64,000 nt of DNA from Nocardioides sp. YIM 152315. GTDB lineage: Bacteria; Actinomycetota; Actinomycetes; Propionibacteriales; Nocardioidaceae. The notes below the pieces were generated by a model. The model made no database searches and was not told where the DNA came from. It worked only from the letters and a program-made list of their open reading frames with translations. A program made the position numbers and the translations under genes. This document shows, one piece after another, positions 48,052 through 60,049 of the stretch. Position 1 is the stretch's first letter; the number at the start of each line of letters is the position of its first letter. Location: positions 62,001-126,000 of the forward strand of contig NZ_JARGER010000023.1 of assembly GCF_029210375.1 (NCBI RefSeq). Direction: 5' to 3'.

Positions 48052-49320
48052 TTAGTCTGCCAGCCCGAGCGGCAGCCGCACCGTGAACGTCGTGCCGGAG
48101 CCGGGGGTGCTGTCGACGTCGAACGTCCCGTCCATCTGCTCGATGAGCTGACGGCAGATCGCGAGGCCGAGGCCGGTGCCGCCGTAGCGGCGGGTGATCG
48201 AGGAGTCGGCCTGACGGAACGGCTCGAAGACCGTGCGCACCTGCTCCGGCGTCATGCCGATGCCGGTGTCGGCGACCTCGAGGTGCAGGTCGAGGCCACG
48301 GTCGGCGTCCTTGGCGCGCGCGACCAACCGGACGCTGCCGGCTTCGGTGAACTTCACGGCGTTGTCGAGCAGGTTCGTGACCACCTGCGCGATGCGCACC
48401 GGGTCGCCGACCAGGCGGGCCGGGAGCTCGGCGTACGCCGTCTCGAAGGCGAGCCCGCGCTCGGCAGCCGCCCGGCGGCTCGGGGCGAGCGCCTCCTCGA
48501 GCAGGGCGGCGACGTCGAAGGGGACCGCCTCGAGCTGGGTGCGGCCGGCCTCGATCCGGGAGAAGTCGAGGATGTCGTCGACGAGCCGCAGCAGCCGCAC
48601 CCCGGAACGGTGCAGCGTGTCGGTGAGCCGGCGCTGCACGTCGTCGAGCTCGGTGTCGTCGAGCATCTCTGACGCGGCGATCACGCTCGTCAGCGGCGTA
48701 CGCACCTCGTGGCTCATCGTGGCGAGGAAGAGCGACTTGGCCCGGTTGGCCTCCTCGGCGTCCGCCCGCGCCTGCTCGACCTCCCGCTGCATCCGGTTGC
48801 GCCGCGTGATGTCCTCGGCGATGCCGTAGACCCCGACGATCTCGTCGTCGACCACGATCGGCAGCCCGGTGAGGCTCAGGTCGACGCGGTGCCCGTCCTT
48901 GTGCCGGATGGTCGCCTCGAGGTGCCGCGGCCGGCGCGCCACGACGTCGTCCCAGCTGCGGCCGACCGCCTCGACCTGGTCGTCCGGCAGCAGGTCGGTG
49001 AAGCTCATCCGGCACAGCTCGTCCTCGGTGTAGCCGCTCAGCCGCGCCGAGACCTCGTTGGCGCTGGTGAACCGACCGTCGAGGCTGAGCGAGAAGACCC
49101 CGTCCGGGTGGTACTCGAAGAGGGTCCGGTAGCGCTCGGTCGTCTCGGCCAGCGCCCGGTCGACCGCGCGGTGCGTGGAGGCGGCGCGACGCGCCTGGCG
49201 GTAGCGCAGCACCGAGTACGTCGTGGCCGCCAGGCATGCCGTCGCGGCGACGGCCATGGCGGTGTCGGCCGTCGACCCCCATTGGCCACGGACCTGGGCA
49301 GGGAGGCGGGGGATCCTCAC
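48052..49320 (-). CDS. PAS-domain sensor histidine kinase
   Basis: About 422 residues from GTG 49320 (the frame is open to 49398, which would overlap the glycosylase gene). N-terminal TM MAVAATACLAATTYSVLRY, PAS domain (ERYRTLFEYHPDGVFSLSLDGRF...), HisKA with SHEVRTPL, N-box NLLDNAVKF, G-boxes DTGIGM and GGTGLGLAI. No response regulator adjacent. Ends 14 bp from the tRNA gene. Confidence 0.9.
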   Translation of the reverse strand: MRIPRLPAQVRGQWGSTADTAMAVAATACLAATTYSVLRYRQARRAASTHRAVDRALAETTERYRTLFEYHPDGVFSLSLDGRFTSANEVSARLSGYTEDELCRMSFTDLLPDDQVEAVGRSWDDVVARRPRHLEATIRHKDGHRVDLSLTGLPIVVDDEIVGVYGIAEDITRRNRMQREVEQARADAEEANRAKSLFLATMSHEVRTPLTSVIAASEMLDDTELDDVQRRLTDTLHRSGVRLLRLVDDILDFSRIEAGRTQLEAVPFDVAALLEEALAPSRRAAAERGLAFETAYAELPARLVGDPVRIAQVVTNLLDNAVKFTEAGSVRLVARAKDADRGLDLHLEVADTGIGMTPEQVRTVFEPFRQADSSITRRYGGTGLGLAICRQLIEQMDGTFDVDSTPGSGTTFTVRLPLGLAD

Positions 49321-49369
49321 CCCGAGGACATCCTCACGTGCACCCCCGAGAACGACGCGCGCATGGGTG

Positions 49370-50200
49370 TCAGCGTAGCGATGCCAGGGTGGCGGCACGC
49401 CCGAGGACGTCGTCGAGCATCTGCTCGGTGAGTCGGCCGGTGAAGGTGTTCTGCTGGCTCGGGTGGTAGCAGCCGAGCAGCGTCACCTCGCGCGGCCCGT
49501 CCGCGTCGCCGGGGCCGACGAGGCGCGCCTCGGCTCCGTGGCCGAACCGCGGGCGTGGCCGCGCCACGCCCCAGCCGAGCCCGGCGTACGAGCGCAGCGC
49601 GGCGTCCCACCCGAACCCGCCGAGCGCCACGACGACCCGCACGTGGTCGACGAGCATCCCGAGCTCCGCCTCGATCCACGGGGCGCAGGTGTCGCGCTCG
49701 GCGACGGTCGGCTTGTTCTGCGGCGGCGCGCACCGCACGGTCGCGACCATCCGGGTGTCGATCAGCTCCTGGCCGTCGTCGGCGTACGCGCTGGTCGGCA
49801 GTCGCGCCAGCCCGACCCGGTGCAGGCTCGCGAAGAGCCAGTCTCCGCTGCGGTCGCCGGTGAAGATCCGTCCGGTGCGGTTGGCGCCGTTCGCGGCCGG
49901 CGCGAGTCCGACGATCAGGATGCGGGCGGTCGGCGGTCCCCAGCCCGGCACCGGCCGGCCCCAGTACGTCTCGTGGGCGAACGACGCGCGCTTGACGTCC
50001 GCGACCTCCTCGCGCCAGCGGACCAGTCGCGGACAGGCGCGACACACCGAGACCCGCGCGTCGAGCTCCTCGACGCCCTCGATGCCCTCGCGCGCCGCGG
50101 CCCGGGCGAGGCGGCGCACCTGCGCCGGTGTACGCGCCACCGGGGTCTCGGCGGTCGCGGGATCCCCGGGCCAACCGGTGCCGGGCGGGACGTGGCTCAC
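49370..50200 (-). CDS. Family 5 uracil-DNA glycosylase (UdgB)
   Basis: 276 residues. Fe-S-type Cys pair CRACPRL, motif [19 protein letters not shown] and C-terminal [12 protein letters not shown] are the motifs of thermophilic/actinobacterial UdgB enzymes, which remove uracil, hypoxanthine and other deaminated bases from DNA. Monocistronic on the minus strand. Confidence 0.9.
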   Translation of the reverse strand: MSHVPPGTGWPGDPATAETPVARTPAQVRRLARAAAREGIEGVEELDARVSVCRACPRLVRWREEVADVKRASFAHETYWGRPVPGWGPPTARILIVGLAPAANGANRTGRIFTGDRSGDWLFASLHRVGLARLPTSAYADDGQELIDTRMVATVRCAPPQNKPTVAERDTCAPWIEAELGMLVDHVRVVVALGGFGWDAALRSYAGLGWGVARPRPRFGHGAEARLVGPGDADGPREVTLLGCYHPSQQNTFTGRLTEQMLDDVLGRAATLASLR

Positions 50201-50285
50201 CGGGTCAGTGTGCCGTCACCGGTGGACCTTCTCCATGGGCGCCCCGTGCCCGCGGGGCGGTCGGACAAACCCGCAAATGGGAGAG

Positions 50286-50338
50286 TCCCTGACGTTTTCG
50301 GGGTCTCCGGACGCTCGGGACCCCGAAGACGTCAGGGA
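50286..50338 (-). terminator. Long hairpin terminator after ppx
   Basis: 20-nt arms (50286-50305 and 50319-50338) with a single mismatch and 13-nt loop, immediately after the ppx stop. It contains a TTTT/AAGA centre. Ends leftward transcription before the glycosylase gene. Confidence 0.75.
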
Positions 50339-51247
50339 CTATTCCCGTTCGGCCACCGACCAGGCGATCCCGTCGAGGATGTCGGAGTCGGAGACGAGCA
50401 GCGAGTCGGCACCCGCGCGGCGCAGCACCCGGTCGAGGATCAGCGCGCCCGCGCCGATCACGTCGGCCCGGCCGGGGTGCATCGACGGGATCGCGCGCCG
50501 CTCGGCGGCGGTCATCGCCAGCAGCCGGTCGACGACGCCGTGGACGTCGGCCACCGGGAGCTCGTGCTGGTCGACGGCCGCACGGTCGTACGCCGTGAGG
50601 CCGAGCGCCACCGCCGCGAGCTGGGTCACGGTGCCGGCGACGCCGACGACCGTCGCCGCGTCGGCGGGGTCGACCCGGCACGCGTCGAGGTGCTCGTCGA
50701 CGTCGGCGACGCACGCCGCGATCTCGGCGGCGGTCGGCGGGTCGGAGTGCAGGTGCCGCTCGGTCAGCCGCACGGAGCCGATGTCCATCGACTCCGACGA
50801 CTCCGGGGCCGTCGCGCCGAGGATCAGCTCGGTCGACCCGCCGCCGATGTCGACCACGAGCACCGGCGTCGCGGGCGGCGTGCGCAGGTTGCGCACCGCT
50901 CCGTCGAACGAGAGCGCGGCCTCGACGTCGCCGCTCACCACCTCCGGCTCGACACCGAGCCGCTCGCGGACCCCGGCCACGAAGGCGTCGGCGTTCGACG
51001 CGTCCCGGCTGGCCGACGTCGCCACGAACCGCACCAGCGACGGCGGCACGTCGTACGACCGGATCAGCGCGGCGTACTCCTCGATGGCGGCGAACGCCCG
51101 CTCCAGTGCCGCGTCGGCGATCCGGCCGGTGCGGTCGAGGTCCTGTCCGAGCCGCACCATCCGCATCTCGCGGACGTCGACGGCGGGGAGGTCGCCGATG
51201 AGCAGCTTGACGGTGTTGGTGCCGCAGTCGATCGCTGCTACACGCAC
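50339..51247 (-). CDS. ppx: Exopolyphosphatase / guanosine pentaphosphate phosphohydrolase
   Basis: 302 residues from GTG 51247. AAIDCGTNTVKLLI (phosphate-1), ATSASRDASNADAF, VVDIGGGSTELI (phosphate-2) are Ppx/GppA actin-like ATPase motifs. Acts on inorganic polyphosphate and/or pppGpp. It overlaps the DUF501 gene, and the order eno-ftsB-DUF501-ppx is conserved in Actinobacteria. Confidence 0.9.
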   Translation of the reverse strand: MRVAAIDCGTNTVKLLIGDLPAVDVREMRMVRLGQDLDRTGRIADAALERAFAAIEEYAALIRSYDVPPSLVRFVATSASRDASNADAFVAGVRERLGVEPEVVSGDVEAALSFDGAVRNLRTPPATPVLVVDIGGGSTELILGATAPESSESMDIGSVRLTERHLHSDPPTAAEIAACVADVDEHLDACRVDPADAATVVGVAGTVTQLAAVALGLTAYDRAAVDQHELPVADVHGVVDRLLAMTAAERRAIPSMHPGRADVIGAGALILDRVLRRAGADSLLVSDSDILDGIAWSVAERE

Positions 51248-51717
51248 GGTCCCGGCTCCCACCACTCGCCGAGCCGGTCGAGCACCTCGTCGCCGAGAGG
51301 GTTCACGCCGCGCCCCTGCGCCAGGGCCTGCCCCGCGAGCACATGCAGGCACTTCACCCGATCGGGCATGCCGCCGGCCGAGATGCCCTCGATCTCCTCG
51401 ACGTCCCCGAGGGTCGCGCGGTAGTCCAGGTAGGTCTCGTGGGCGCGCCGGTACGCCGCCGCGAGGTCCGGGTCCTCACCCAGCCGCTCCTGCATCTCCT
51501 TCATCAGCCCCGAGCCCTCGAGCGTGCCGATCCGCGACGCCGCGCGCGGGCAGGTGAGGTAGAACGTGGTCGGGAACGGCGTGCCGTTGGGCAGCCGCGG
51601 CTCGGTCGTCACGACGTCGGGGTGGCCGCACGGACAGCGGTGGCCGATCGCGTGGATCGAGCGGGGCTCGCGGCCGAGCTGGGCCTCGACGGCGGACACG
51701 TCGGCGGGATCGATCAC
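51238..51717 (-). CDS. DUF501 family protein
   Basis: 159 residues from GTG 51717. HRCPCGHPDVVTTEPRLPNGTPFPTTFYLTCPRA, GTLEGSGLMKEMQERL, ISAGGMPDRVKCLHVLAGQALA are the conserved blocks of this actinobacterial family. Function unknown; Cys-rich N-terminal block may bind metal. Confidence 0.88.
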   Translation of the reverse strand: MIDPADVSAVEAQLGREPRSIHAIGHRCPCGHPDVVTTEPRLPNGTPFPTTFYLTCPRAASRIGTLEGSGLMKEMQERLGEDPDLAAAYRRAHETYLDYRATLGDVEEIEGISAGGMPDRVKCLHVLAGQALAQGRGVNPLGDEVLDRLGEWWEPGPCV

Positions 51718-51781
51718 GGCCCGATCCTCCCACGCACAGCGACCACCGGCGGTCGTGGGAGCCGCACAATGGTGCCACCTT

Positions 51782-51936
51782 GGTGGTCGAGGAGGTTGCG
51801 CCGGCAACCGTCTCCAAGCCACCGCAACCCCGACGCCAACGGTGGTTTCGAGACAGGCGCCAGCGCGCCTTCCTCAACCACCGACACGTCCCCAGTGCGC
51901 CTTCCTCAACCACCGGGGCGGCGTTCCTCAACCACC
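51782..51936. repeat. Inverted pair and fragments of a 42-bp palindromic REP-like element
   Basis: 51782-51823 (GGTGGTCGAGGAGG...TCCAAGCCACC) and 51841-51882 (GGTGGTTTCGAGAC...CTCAACCACC) are related in opposite orientation; two shorter TTCCTCAACCACC copies follow to 51936. The whole 51718-51927 gap otherwise holds no gene. This type of element is, to my memory, interspersed in Nocardioides-like genomes. Confidence 0.75.
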
Positions 51937-52506
51937 ACTGCCGTTGATCTTCGACGCCGGCGCCTTCTCCGGCTTCGGGGGGTGGCCGGCGACCTCGACC
52001 GACCGCCACGCGGTCGACCACCAGGCTCGGGGCTGGCGGGGGGCCACCGCGTCGGGGTCGCTCAGCGTCGCCTCGCCGTCGAGCGGCTCACCGTCCTCGT
52101 CCAGCACGACGTACGCCGTCTCGCCCGGCATCACGTAGTTGAGGTCGCGGGCCTGCTGGCGCACGTACGCCGGGTCCTCCCAGCGCCGCTTCTCGCGCTC
52201 GAGGTCGTCGATCTCGGCCTCACGCAGCGCGATCTGGCCCTTGAGGTCGTCGATGTGCTCTCGCTGGTCGAGGTAGGCGCGCAGCGACGATGCGTAGGAG
52301 ATCGTCAGCAGCGACAGCACCAGTACGAGGACCGCGGCGCGGCCGGTCAGCCGCGGGCGACGCCGGCCGGGCAGGCCGACGGACCCGGGCTGGTCTGCAG
52401 CCGGCCGCCCACCGGGGCGCGCGGTCGCCTGGGCCCGTCCGGGTCCGGTTCGGCCACGGGGTCGCGCGCCGCGTGAGGACGACGTACGGCGGGACTCGGG
52501 CGGCAT
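51928..52506 (-). CDS. FtsB/DivIC-like septum formation initiator
   Basis: 192 residues. Pro/Arg-rich cytosolic N-terminus, TM AAVLVLVLSLLTISYASSL (about 57-75), coiled coil REHIDDLKGQIALREAEIDDLEREKRRWEDPAYVRQQARDLNYVMPGE, typical FtsB/DivIC. Links divisome proteins. The downstream repeat overlaps its last codons (Ser-Gly-Gly end). Confidence 0.9.
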   Translation of the reverse strand: MPPESRRTSSSRGARPRGRTGPGRAQATARPGGRPAADQPGSVGLPGRRRPRLTGRAAVLVLVLSLLTISYASSLRAYLDQREHIDDLKGQIALREAEIDDLEREKRRWEDPAYVRQQARDLNYVMPGETAYVVLDEDGEPLDGEATLSDPDAVAPRQPRAWWSTAWRSVEVAGHPPKPEKAPASKINGSGG

Positions 52507-52521
52507 GTCTCCTAGGGTCGC

Positions 52522-55860
<3,339 letters not shown>

Positions 55861-55864
<4 letters not shown>

Positions 55865-56241
55865 CCGCGGCTCGGTCCCTTCGTGAGGGCGCGACGTGCG
55901 GCGGCCCGCAGGTCGTCGGGGTCGAAGGGCTTGGCGACGCGCTCGGCACCGGTCCGCTCGATCCGGTCGATGATCTCCCCGGTCCACTGCACGGTGACGA
56001 AGACGGCCGGCAGGTCGGGCCAGCGCTCGACGATCTCGGCGAGCAGCGCGACGCCGTCGGTGTCGGGCAGCGCGTAGTCCATGAGCACCAGGTCGGGCCG
56101 GTAGCCCGGCTCCTCCTGGTGCAGGCGGCGCAGCGTGGCACCGGACGGCACGCCACGGATCTCGTGGCCGTCGCTGAGCATGCAGTGTGCGATCCAGTCG
56201 CGGACGTCGGCGTCGTCCTCGACGATCAGAACCCGCGGCAT
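55861..56241 (-). CDS. Single-domain response regulator
   Basis: 126 residues from ATG 56241. Receiver with VLIVEDDADVRDW, phosphoacceptor Asp in LVLMDYALPDTDG, Thr in VFVTVQ and Lys in RVAKPFDPDDL. No output domain, so it signals by protein contact or phosphotransfer. Coupled to the MASE1 kinase. Confidence 0.92.
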
Positions 56242-56320
56242 GTGGTCGACCCTAGACGACGCGGGCGTCGAAGAAGCGCGCCGTCGACTCTGCGGCGTCG
56301 CAGCGGACATCGGGAGCTGC

Positions 56321-57094
56321 TCACGCGCCCGCGAGGTCGGCGGCGAGGGCGGCGGCCGCCCGTCCGAGGGCCGGCACCGCGCGCTCCTCGAGCTCCGCGG
56401 TCATGCGCGGCCCCGGTCCTGAGACTGACAGCGCGAGGGGGAGGTTCGAGTCGGTCAGCGCGACCGCGACGCAGCGCACGCCGACCTCCTGCTCACCGTC
56501 GTCGACGGCGTACCCGCGCGCCCGGACGTCGGCCAGGGCGTGAGCCAGCCCCTCCTCGGTCGTGAGCGTCTGGCTGGTGGCCGCCGGGAGGCCCGTACGT
56601 CGGACCAGGGCGAGCGACTCGCTCTCGGGGAGCCCGGCGAGCAGCGCCTTGCCGACCGCGGTGCAGTGCGGCAGCACCCGCCGACCCACCTCCGTGAACA
56701 TCCGCATGGCGTGCCGCGAGGGGACCTGCGCGACGTACACGATCCGGTCGCCGTCGAGCATCGCGAGGTTGGCCGTCTCGCCCAGCTCGTCGACCAGGCT
56801 CGTCAGGTGGGGCAGCGACCACCGCGACAACATCCGGCTGGCCCGCTCGCCGAGGTGGATCAGCCGCGGGGCGAGGGAGTAGGTCTTGCCGTCGGCGCGC
56901 ACGTAGCCGAGGTCGGAGAGCGTCGCGACCAGCCGGTGCACGGTGCTGAGCGGGAGCCCGGACTGCTGCGCCAGCCTCGACAGTCGCATCGGGCCGCGCT
57001 CGGCCATCACCTCGAGCACCTCGAAGGCCCGGACCACGGACTGCACCCCGCCGCCCGCACCCGCGTGCACCGCATCGGGGACGCCTCGCGTCAT
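56321..57094 (-). CDS. IclR-family transcriptional regulator
   Basis: 257 residues from ATG 57094. N-terminal winged helix (RAFEVLEVMAERGPMRLSRLAQQSGLPLSTVHRLVATLSDLGYV), effector domain with GDRIVYVAQVPS, PHCTAVGKALLA and VGVRCVAVAL. Divergent from the transporter gene with two dyads between them, so it probably controls that gene and itself. Confidence 0.93.
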   Translation of the reverse strand: MTRGVPDAVHAGAGGGVQSVVRAFEVLEVMAERGPMRLSRLAQQSGLPLSTVHRLVATLSDLGYVRADGKTYSLAPRLIHLGERASRMLSRWSLPHLTSLVDELGETANLAMLDGDRIVYVAQVPSRHAMRMFTEVGRRVLPHCTAVGKALLAGLPESESLALVRRTGLPAATSQTLTTEEGLAHALADVRARGYAVDDGEQEVGVRCVAVALTDSNLPLALSVSGPGPRMTAELEERAVPALGRAAAALAADLAGA

Positions 57095-57157
57095 CGTCGA
57101 CCCTCCCCTCCCCGGCCCGCGACCACTGTTGACCCCTCGATCGCGATCGGCATAGCG

Positions 57158-57193
57158 TTCCAGATCGTAGAAGAAAATTTCCACATCGTGGAA
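57158..57193. promoter_or_regulatory. Paired IclR operator candidates
   Basis: Perfect dyad TTCCAC-ATC-GTGGAA (57179-57193) and its weaker copy TTCCAG-ATC-GTAGAA (57158-57172), 21 bp centre to centre, about two helical turns, in the 176-bp gap between the regulator and transporter genes. Confidence 0.65.
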
Positions 57194-57270
57194 GGTCTCG
57201 GGATGGGTCGATGGCACCGGGACGATCCGGCCCCGCACCGGAGCGGGCGCCGCGAACCAGGAGGACTGTC

Positions 57271-58731
57271 ATGACCGACGCGACGGGCGCCCGCGGCGAC
57301 ACCGCGGACGAGGCCTCGGAGATCCCCGCGAAGTACCTGCCACCGGTGCAGTACGCCGACCTCCCCGAGGTCCTGCCGATGAAGAAGGTCATCGGGCCGA
57401 GCGTGCTGCTCCTCGCGGGGGCGATCGGGTCCGGCGAGTACGTGCTGTGGCCGAACATCACCGCCCAGGTCGGGCTCGCGCTGGTCTGGCTCACCGTGCT
57501 GGGGGTGCTCACCCAGTACTTCCTCAACATGGAGATCGAGCGATACACGCTCGCCACCGGCGAGACCGCCGTCACCGGGTTCACGCGGCTGTGGAAGCCG
57601 TGGGGCGTGCTGTTCATCGTGATGGCGGTCGGCGCCTGGATGTGGCCGGGCTGGGCCTCGGGCGGCACGACGACGCTGAGCTTCGCGCTCGGCTTCTCCG
57701 AGGACGCGATCCCCTACGTCACCATCGGGGTGCTGGTGCTGATCGGCCTGATCCTGACCATCTCCCCCGTGGTCTACCGGACCGTGGAGAAGATCCAGTT
57801 CTTCCTGGTCGCGCTCATCGTGCTCTTCGTCCTGTACGCGATCTTCTTCCTGCTCGGCGGCGACGGGTACGAGGCGCTCGGCCGCGGCTTCGTGGAGGTC
57901 GACAAGATCCCGGACGCGATCTCGGACATCGGTGCGGCGCCGCTGCTGGGCGCGATCGCGTTCGCCGGCGCGGGCGGCGTGATGAACCTGGTGCAGTCCA
58001 ACTGGGTGCGCGACAAGGGCCTCGGCATGGGCGCCCGGATGCCGCGCGTGGTCTCGCCGTTCACCGGGGAGGAGTCGGCCGCGCCCACCACCGGCTACTT
58101 CTTCCGCCGCGACGAGGAGAACATGCGGCGCTGGAACGAGTGGTGGAAGGTCGCCAACCGCGAGCAGTTCGTGACGTTCTTCGTGATCGGCGCGGTCGCC
58201 CTCCTCACGTTCATGACCCTGACCTACGTGACGATCGGCCTCACCGGCGAGGAGAGCTTCGACTTCATCAAGGTGGAGGGCGAGGCGCTCAAGGCCCTCG
58301 AGGGCGACTGGCTCGGCACCGCGTTCTGGCTCATCGGCAGCGTCGTGCTCTTCTCCACCAACCTGACCGTGCTCGACATGGTCGCCCGCCTGACCGCCGA
58401 CGTGCTCAAGACCGGGGCCCTGCGCGAGAGCGCGACCTGGAGCGAGAGCCGCCTCTACTTCGCGACCGTCTGGCTGATGATCCTCTTCGGCTCGATCATC
58501 CTGCTCTCCGGCGTCGACCAGCCCCTGGTCCTGCTCGTGATCGCCTCGGCACTCAACGGCGTCGTGATGTTCGTCTACTCGGTGCTGCTGATCCAGCTCA
58601 ACCGCGGGGTCCTGCCGCGCGAGATCGGGCTCCGGGGCGGCCGGTTCGCCGTCCTCATCTGGGCCGTGCTCTTCTACGGCGGTTTCTCGGTCGTGCTGCT
58701 GATCGACCAGGCCAAGCAGCTCTTCGGCTGA
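57271..58731 (+). CDS. Nramp (SLC11)-like transporter, non-canonical
   Basis: 486 residues from ATG 57271 (GGAGGA upstream), eleven to twelve TM helices. The LeuT-fold Nramp pattern is visible (VIGPSVLLLAGAIGSGEYVLWPNI in TM1; GAIAFAGAGGVMNLVQSNWVRDKG in TM6), but the canonical TM1 DPGN and TM6 MPH metal ligands are absent. Substrate is therefore uncertain. Expression probably under IclR control. Confidence 0.8.
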   Translation: MTDATGARGDTADEASEIPAKYLPPVQYADLPEVLPMKKVIGPSVLLLAGAIGSGEYVLWPNITAQVGLALVWLTVLGVLTQYFLNMEIERYTLATGETAVTGFTRLWKPWGVLFIVMAVGAWMWPGWASGGTTTLSFALGFSEDAIPYVTIGVLVLIGLILTISPVVYRTVEKIQFFLVALIVLFVLYAIFFLLGGDGYEALGRGFVEVDKIPDAISDIGAAPLLGAIAFAGAGGVMNLVQSNWVRDKGLGMGARMPRVVSPFTGEESAAPTTGYFFRRDEENMRRWNEWWKVANREQFVTFFVIGAVALLTFMTLTYVTIGLTGEESFDFIKVEGEALKALEGDWLGTAFWLIGSVVLFSTNLTVLDMVARLTADVLKTGALRESATWSESRLYFATVWLMILFGSIILLSGVDQPLVLLVIASALNGVVMFVYSVLLIQLNRGVLPREIGLRGGRFAVLIWAVLFYGGFSVVLLIDQAKQLFG

Positions 58732-58740
58732 GCCGGAGAC

Positions 58741-59388
58741 TCAGTCCGGCGGCAGGAGCCGGCGTACGGCGTCGCGCAGGGCCTGCTCCGGGTCGACGCC
58801 GGTCGTCCGCGCCTCGGCGACCAGGCCCAGCAGCCGGCCGCCGAGGTCGGCCGGGTCGGGCGCGGCCGGCCGGCCGGCCCGCTCGAGCCGGTCGAGGACC
58901 TTGTCGGCGTAGAGCAGCGCAGGCAGGCCCGGAGGCAGTCCCTCGGTCACCGACGTCCGCTGCTTCTCCGACGCCTTGATCGACTCCCAGACCTCGTTGA
59001 TCCGTGCCGGGTCCGTCGGGGCCGGCGTGTCGCCGGGCTCCGACCCGAAGACGTGCGGGTTGCGGCGGTGCATCTTCGCGATGATGTCGCCGGCCACGTC
59101 GTCGATCGTGAACTCGCCGGCCTCCTCGGCGATGACGGCGTGGAAGTAGACCTGCAGCAGCAGGTCGCCGAGCTCCTCGCGCAGCAGTGCGGCGTCGCCG
59201 GTGTCGATCGCCTCGAGGGTCTCGTGGGTCTCCTCGAGCAGGTACCGCGCGAGCGAGCGGTGGGTCTGTCCGGCCTTCCAAGCGCACTCGGCGCGCAGCC
59301 GGCGCATCACCTCGAGGAACTCGAGGAGGGGTGGTTCCTGAGGAGCCGACGGGGTCGGCGTCTCGAAGGATTCGCCGGAGTCCGACAC
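58741..59388 (-). CDS. mazG: MazG nucleoside triphosphate pyrophosphohydrolase
   Basis: 215 residues from GTG 59388. RAECAWKAGQTHRSLARYLLEETHETLEAID and LREELGDLLLQVYFHAVIAEE contain the EExxE...ExxD metal sites of MazG. The WKAGQTH motif stands for the usual WD..QTH. Hydrolyses (d)NTPs to monophosphates. Starts right after the lipoprotein gene. Confidence 0.9.
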   Translation of the reverse strand: MSDSGESFETPTPSAPQEPPLLEFLEVMRRLRAECAWKAGQTHRSLARYLLEETHETLEAIDTGDAALLREELGDLLLQVYFHAVIAEEAGEFTIDDVAGDIIAKMHRRNPHVFGSEPGDTPAPTDPARINEVWESIKASEKQRTSVTEGLPPGLPALLYADKVLDRLERAGRPAAPDPADLGGRLLGLVAEARTTGVDPEQALRDAVRRLLPPD

Positions 59389-59389
59389 G

Positions 59390-60049
59390 TCAACCGCAGC
59401 GCTGGGTCTGCGGCAGGCCCGCGGCGTACGTCGGGTCGGGCTCGGCCGAGGCGCCACTGCGCGCGGTCGAACTGACGGAGTAGGAGACGCTGGTGTCGGA
59501 CGAGGCGATCGCGCCGTCGGCGACCGACACCGAGAAGCGCGGGTCGATCCGCACGTCCTGGTCGGAGAGCCAGTCGGCGAAGGTCTGCTGTCCGGCGCCC
59601 AGCGCCTCGTCGTCGCCGGCGCCACCCTGCTTGCCGACCGCGACCTGCACGGCCTCGGCGTACGGCCGCGCGAGGTTGACGTCGCGCACGGCCTCCTGCT
59701 GGTCCGCCGTCAGCTCCGCGATCGACGCGTCGAGCTGCTGCTGCGCCTGCTCGTACGTCGCGTCGGGGCTGACGCCCTCCTCGCCGGCGAACTGCTCGGC
59801 GGCCGCCCGCAGCGCCAGCGACCCCGCGACCTGCGAGTTGATGACGGCGTTGGCGACCATCTCCCCCTCCTGGAGCTGCGTCCTGACGGCGTCGCAGTAG
59901 TCGCCCGCGAGATCGGCGACCTCGTCCAGGGAGTACGTCGTGTCGTCGACGCGCACCGCCGTGCCCGGGTTGAGGTCGGGCACCGCACCGCATCCGGTGA
60001 GGAGCGTGGCGGCCACGGCGAGGCCGACCAGCGAGGACACACGCGTCAC
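59390..60049 (-). CDS. SurA N-terminal domain lipoprotein
   Basis: 219 residues from GTG 60049 (GTGA overlap with mfd). Signal with lipobox LLTGC near residue 20; helical chaperone-like domain (YSLDEVADLAGDYCDAVRTQLQEG...AVINSQVAGSLALRAAAEQFA). Resembles the lipoprotein between mfd/mazG and eno in mycobacteria (LpqU region), but is SurA-like. Extracytoplasmic folding role inferred. Confidence 0.78.
   Translation of the reverse strand: MTRVSSLVGLAVAATLLTGCGAVPDLNPGTAVRVDDTTYSLDEVADLAGDYCDAVRTQLQEGEMVANAVINSQVAGSLALRAAAEQFAGEEGVSPDATYEQAQQQLDASIAELTADQQEAVRDVNLARPYAEAVQVAVGKQGGAGDDEALGAGQQTFADWLSDQDVRIDPRFSVSVADGAIASSDTSVSYSVSSTARSGASAEPDPTYAAGLPQTQRCG

Noticed and set aside
47065..48672. 535-codon rightward open frame across attR and the tRNA
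   Set aside because: It crosses a terminator, the attR core and a tRNA gene and is antisense to the kinase; no plausible start or domain.
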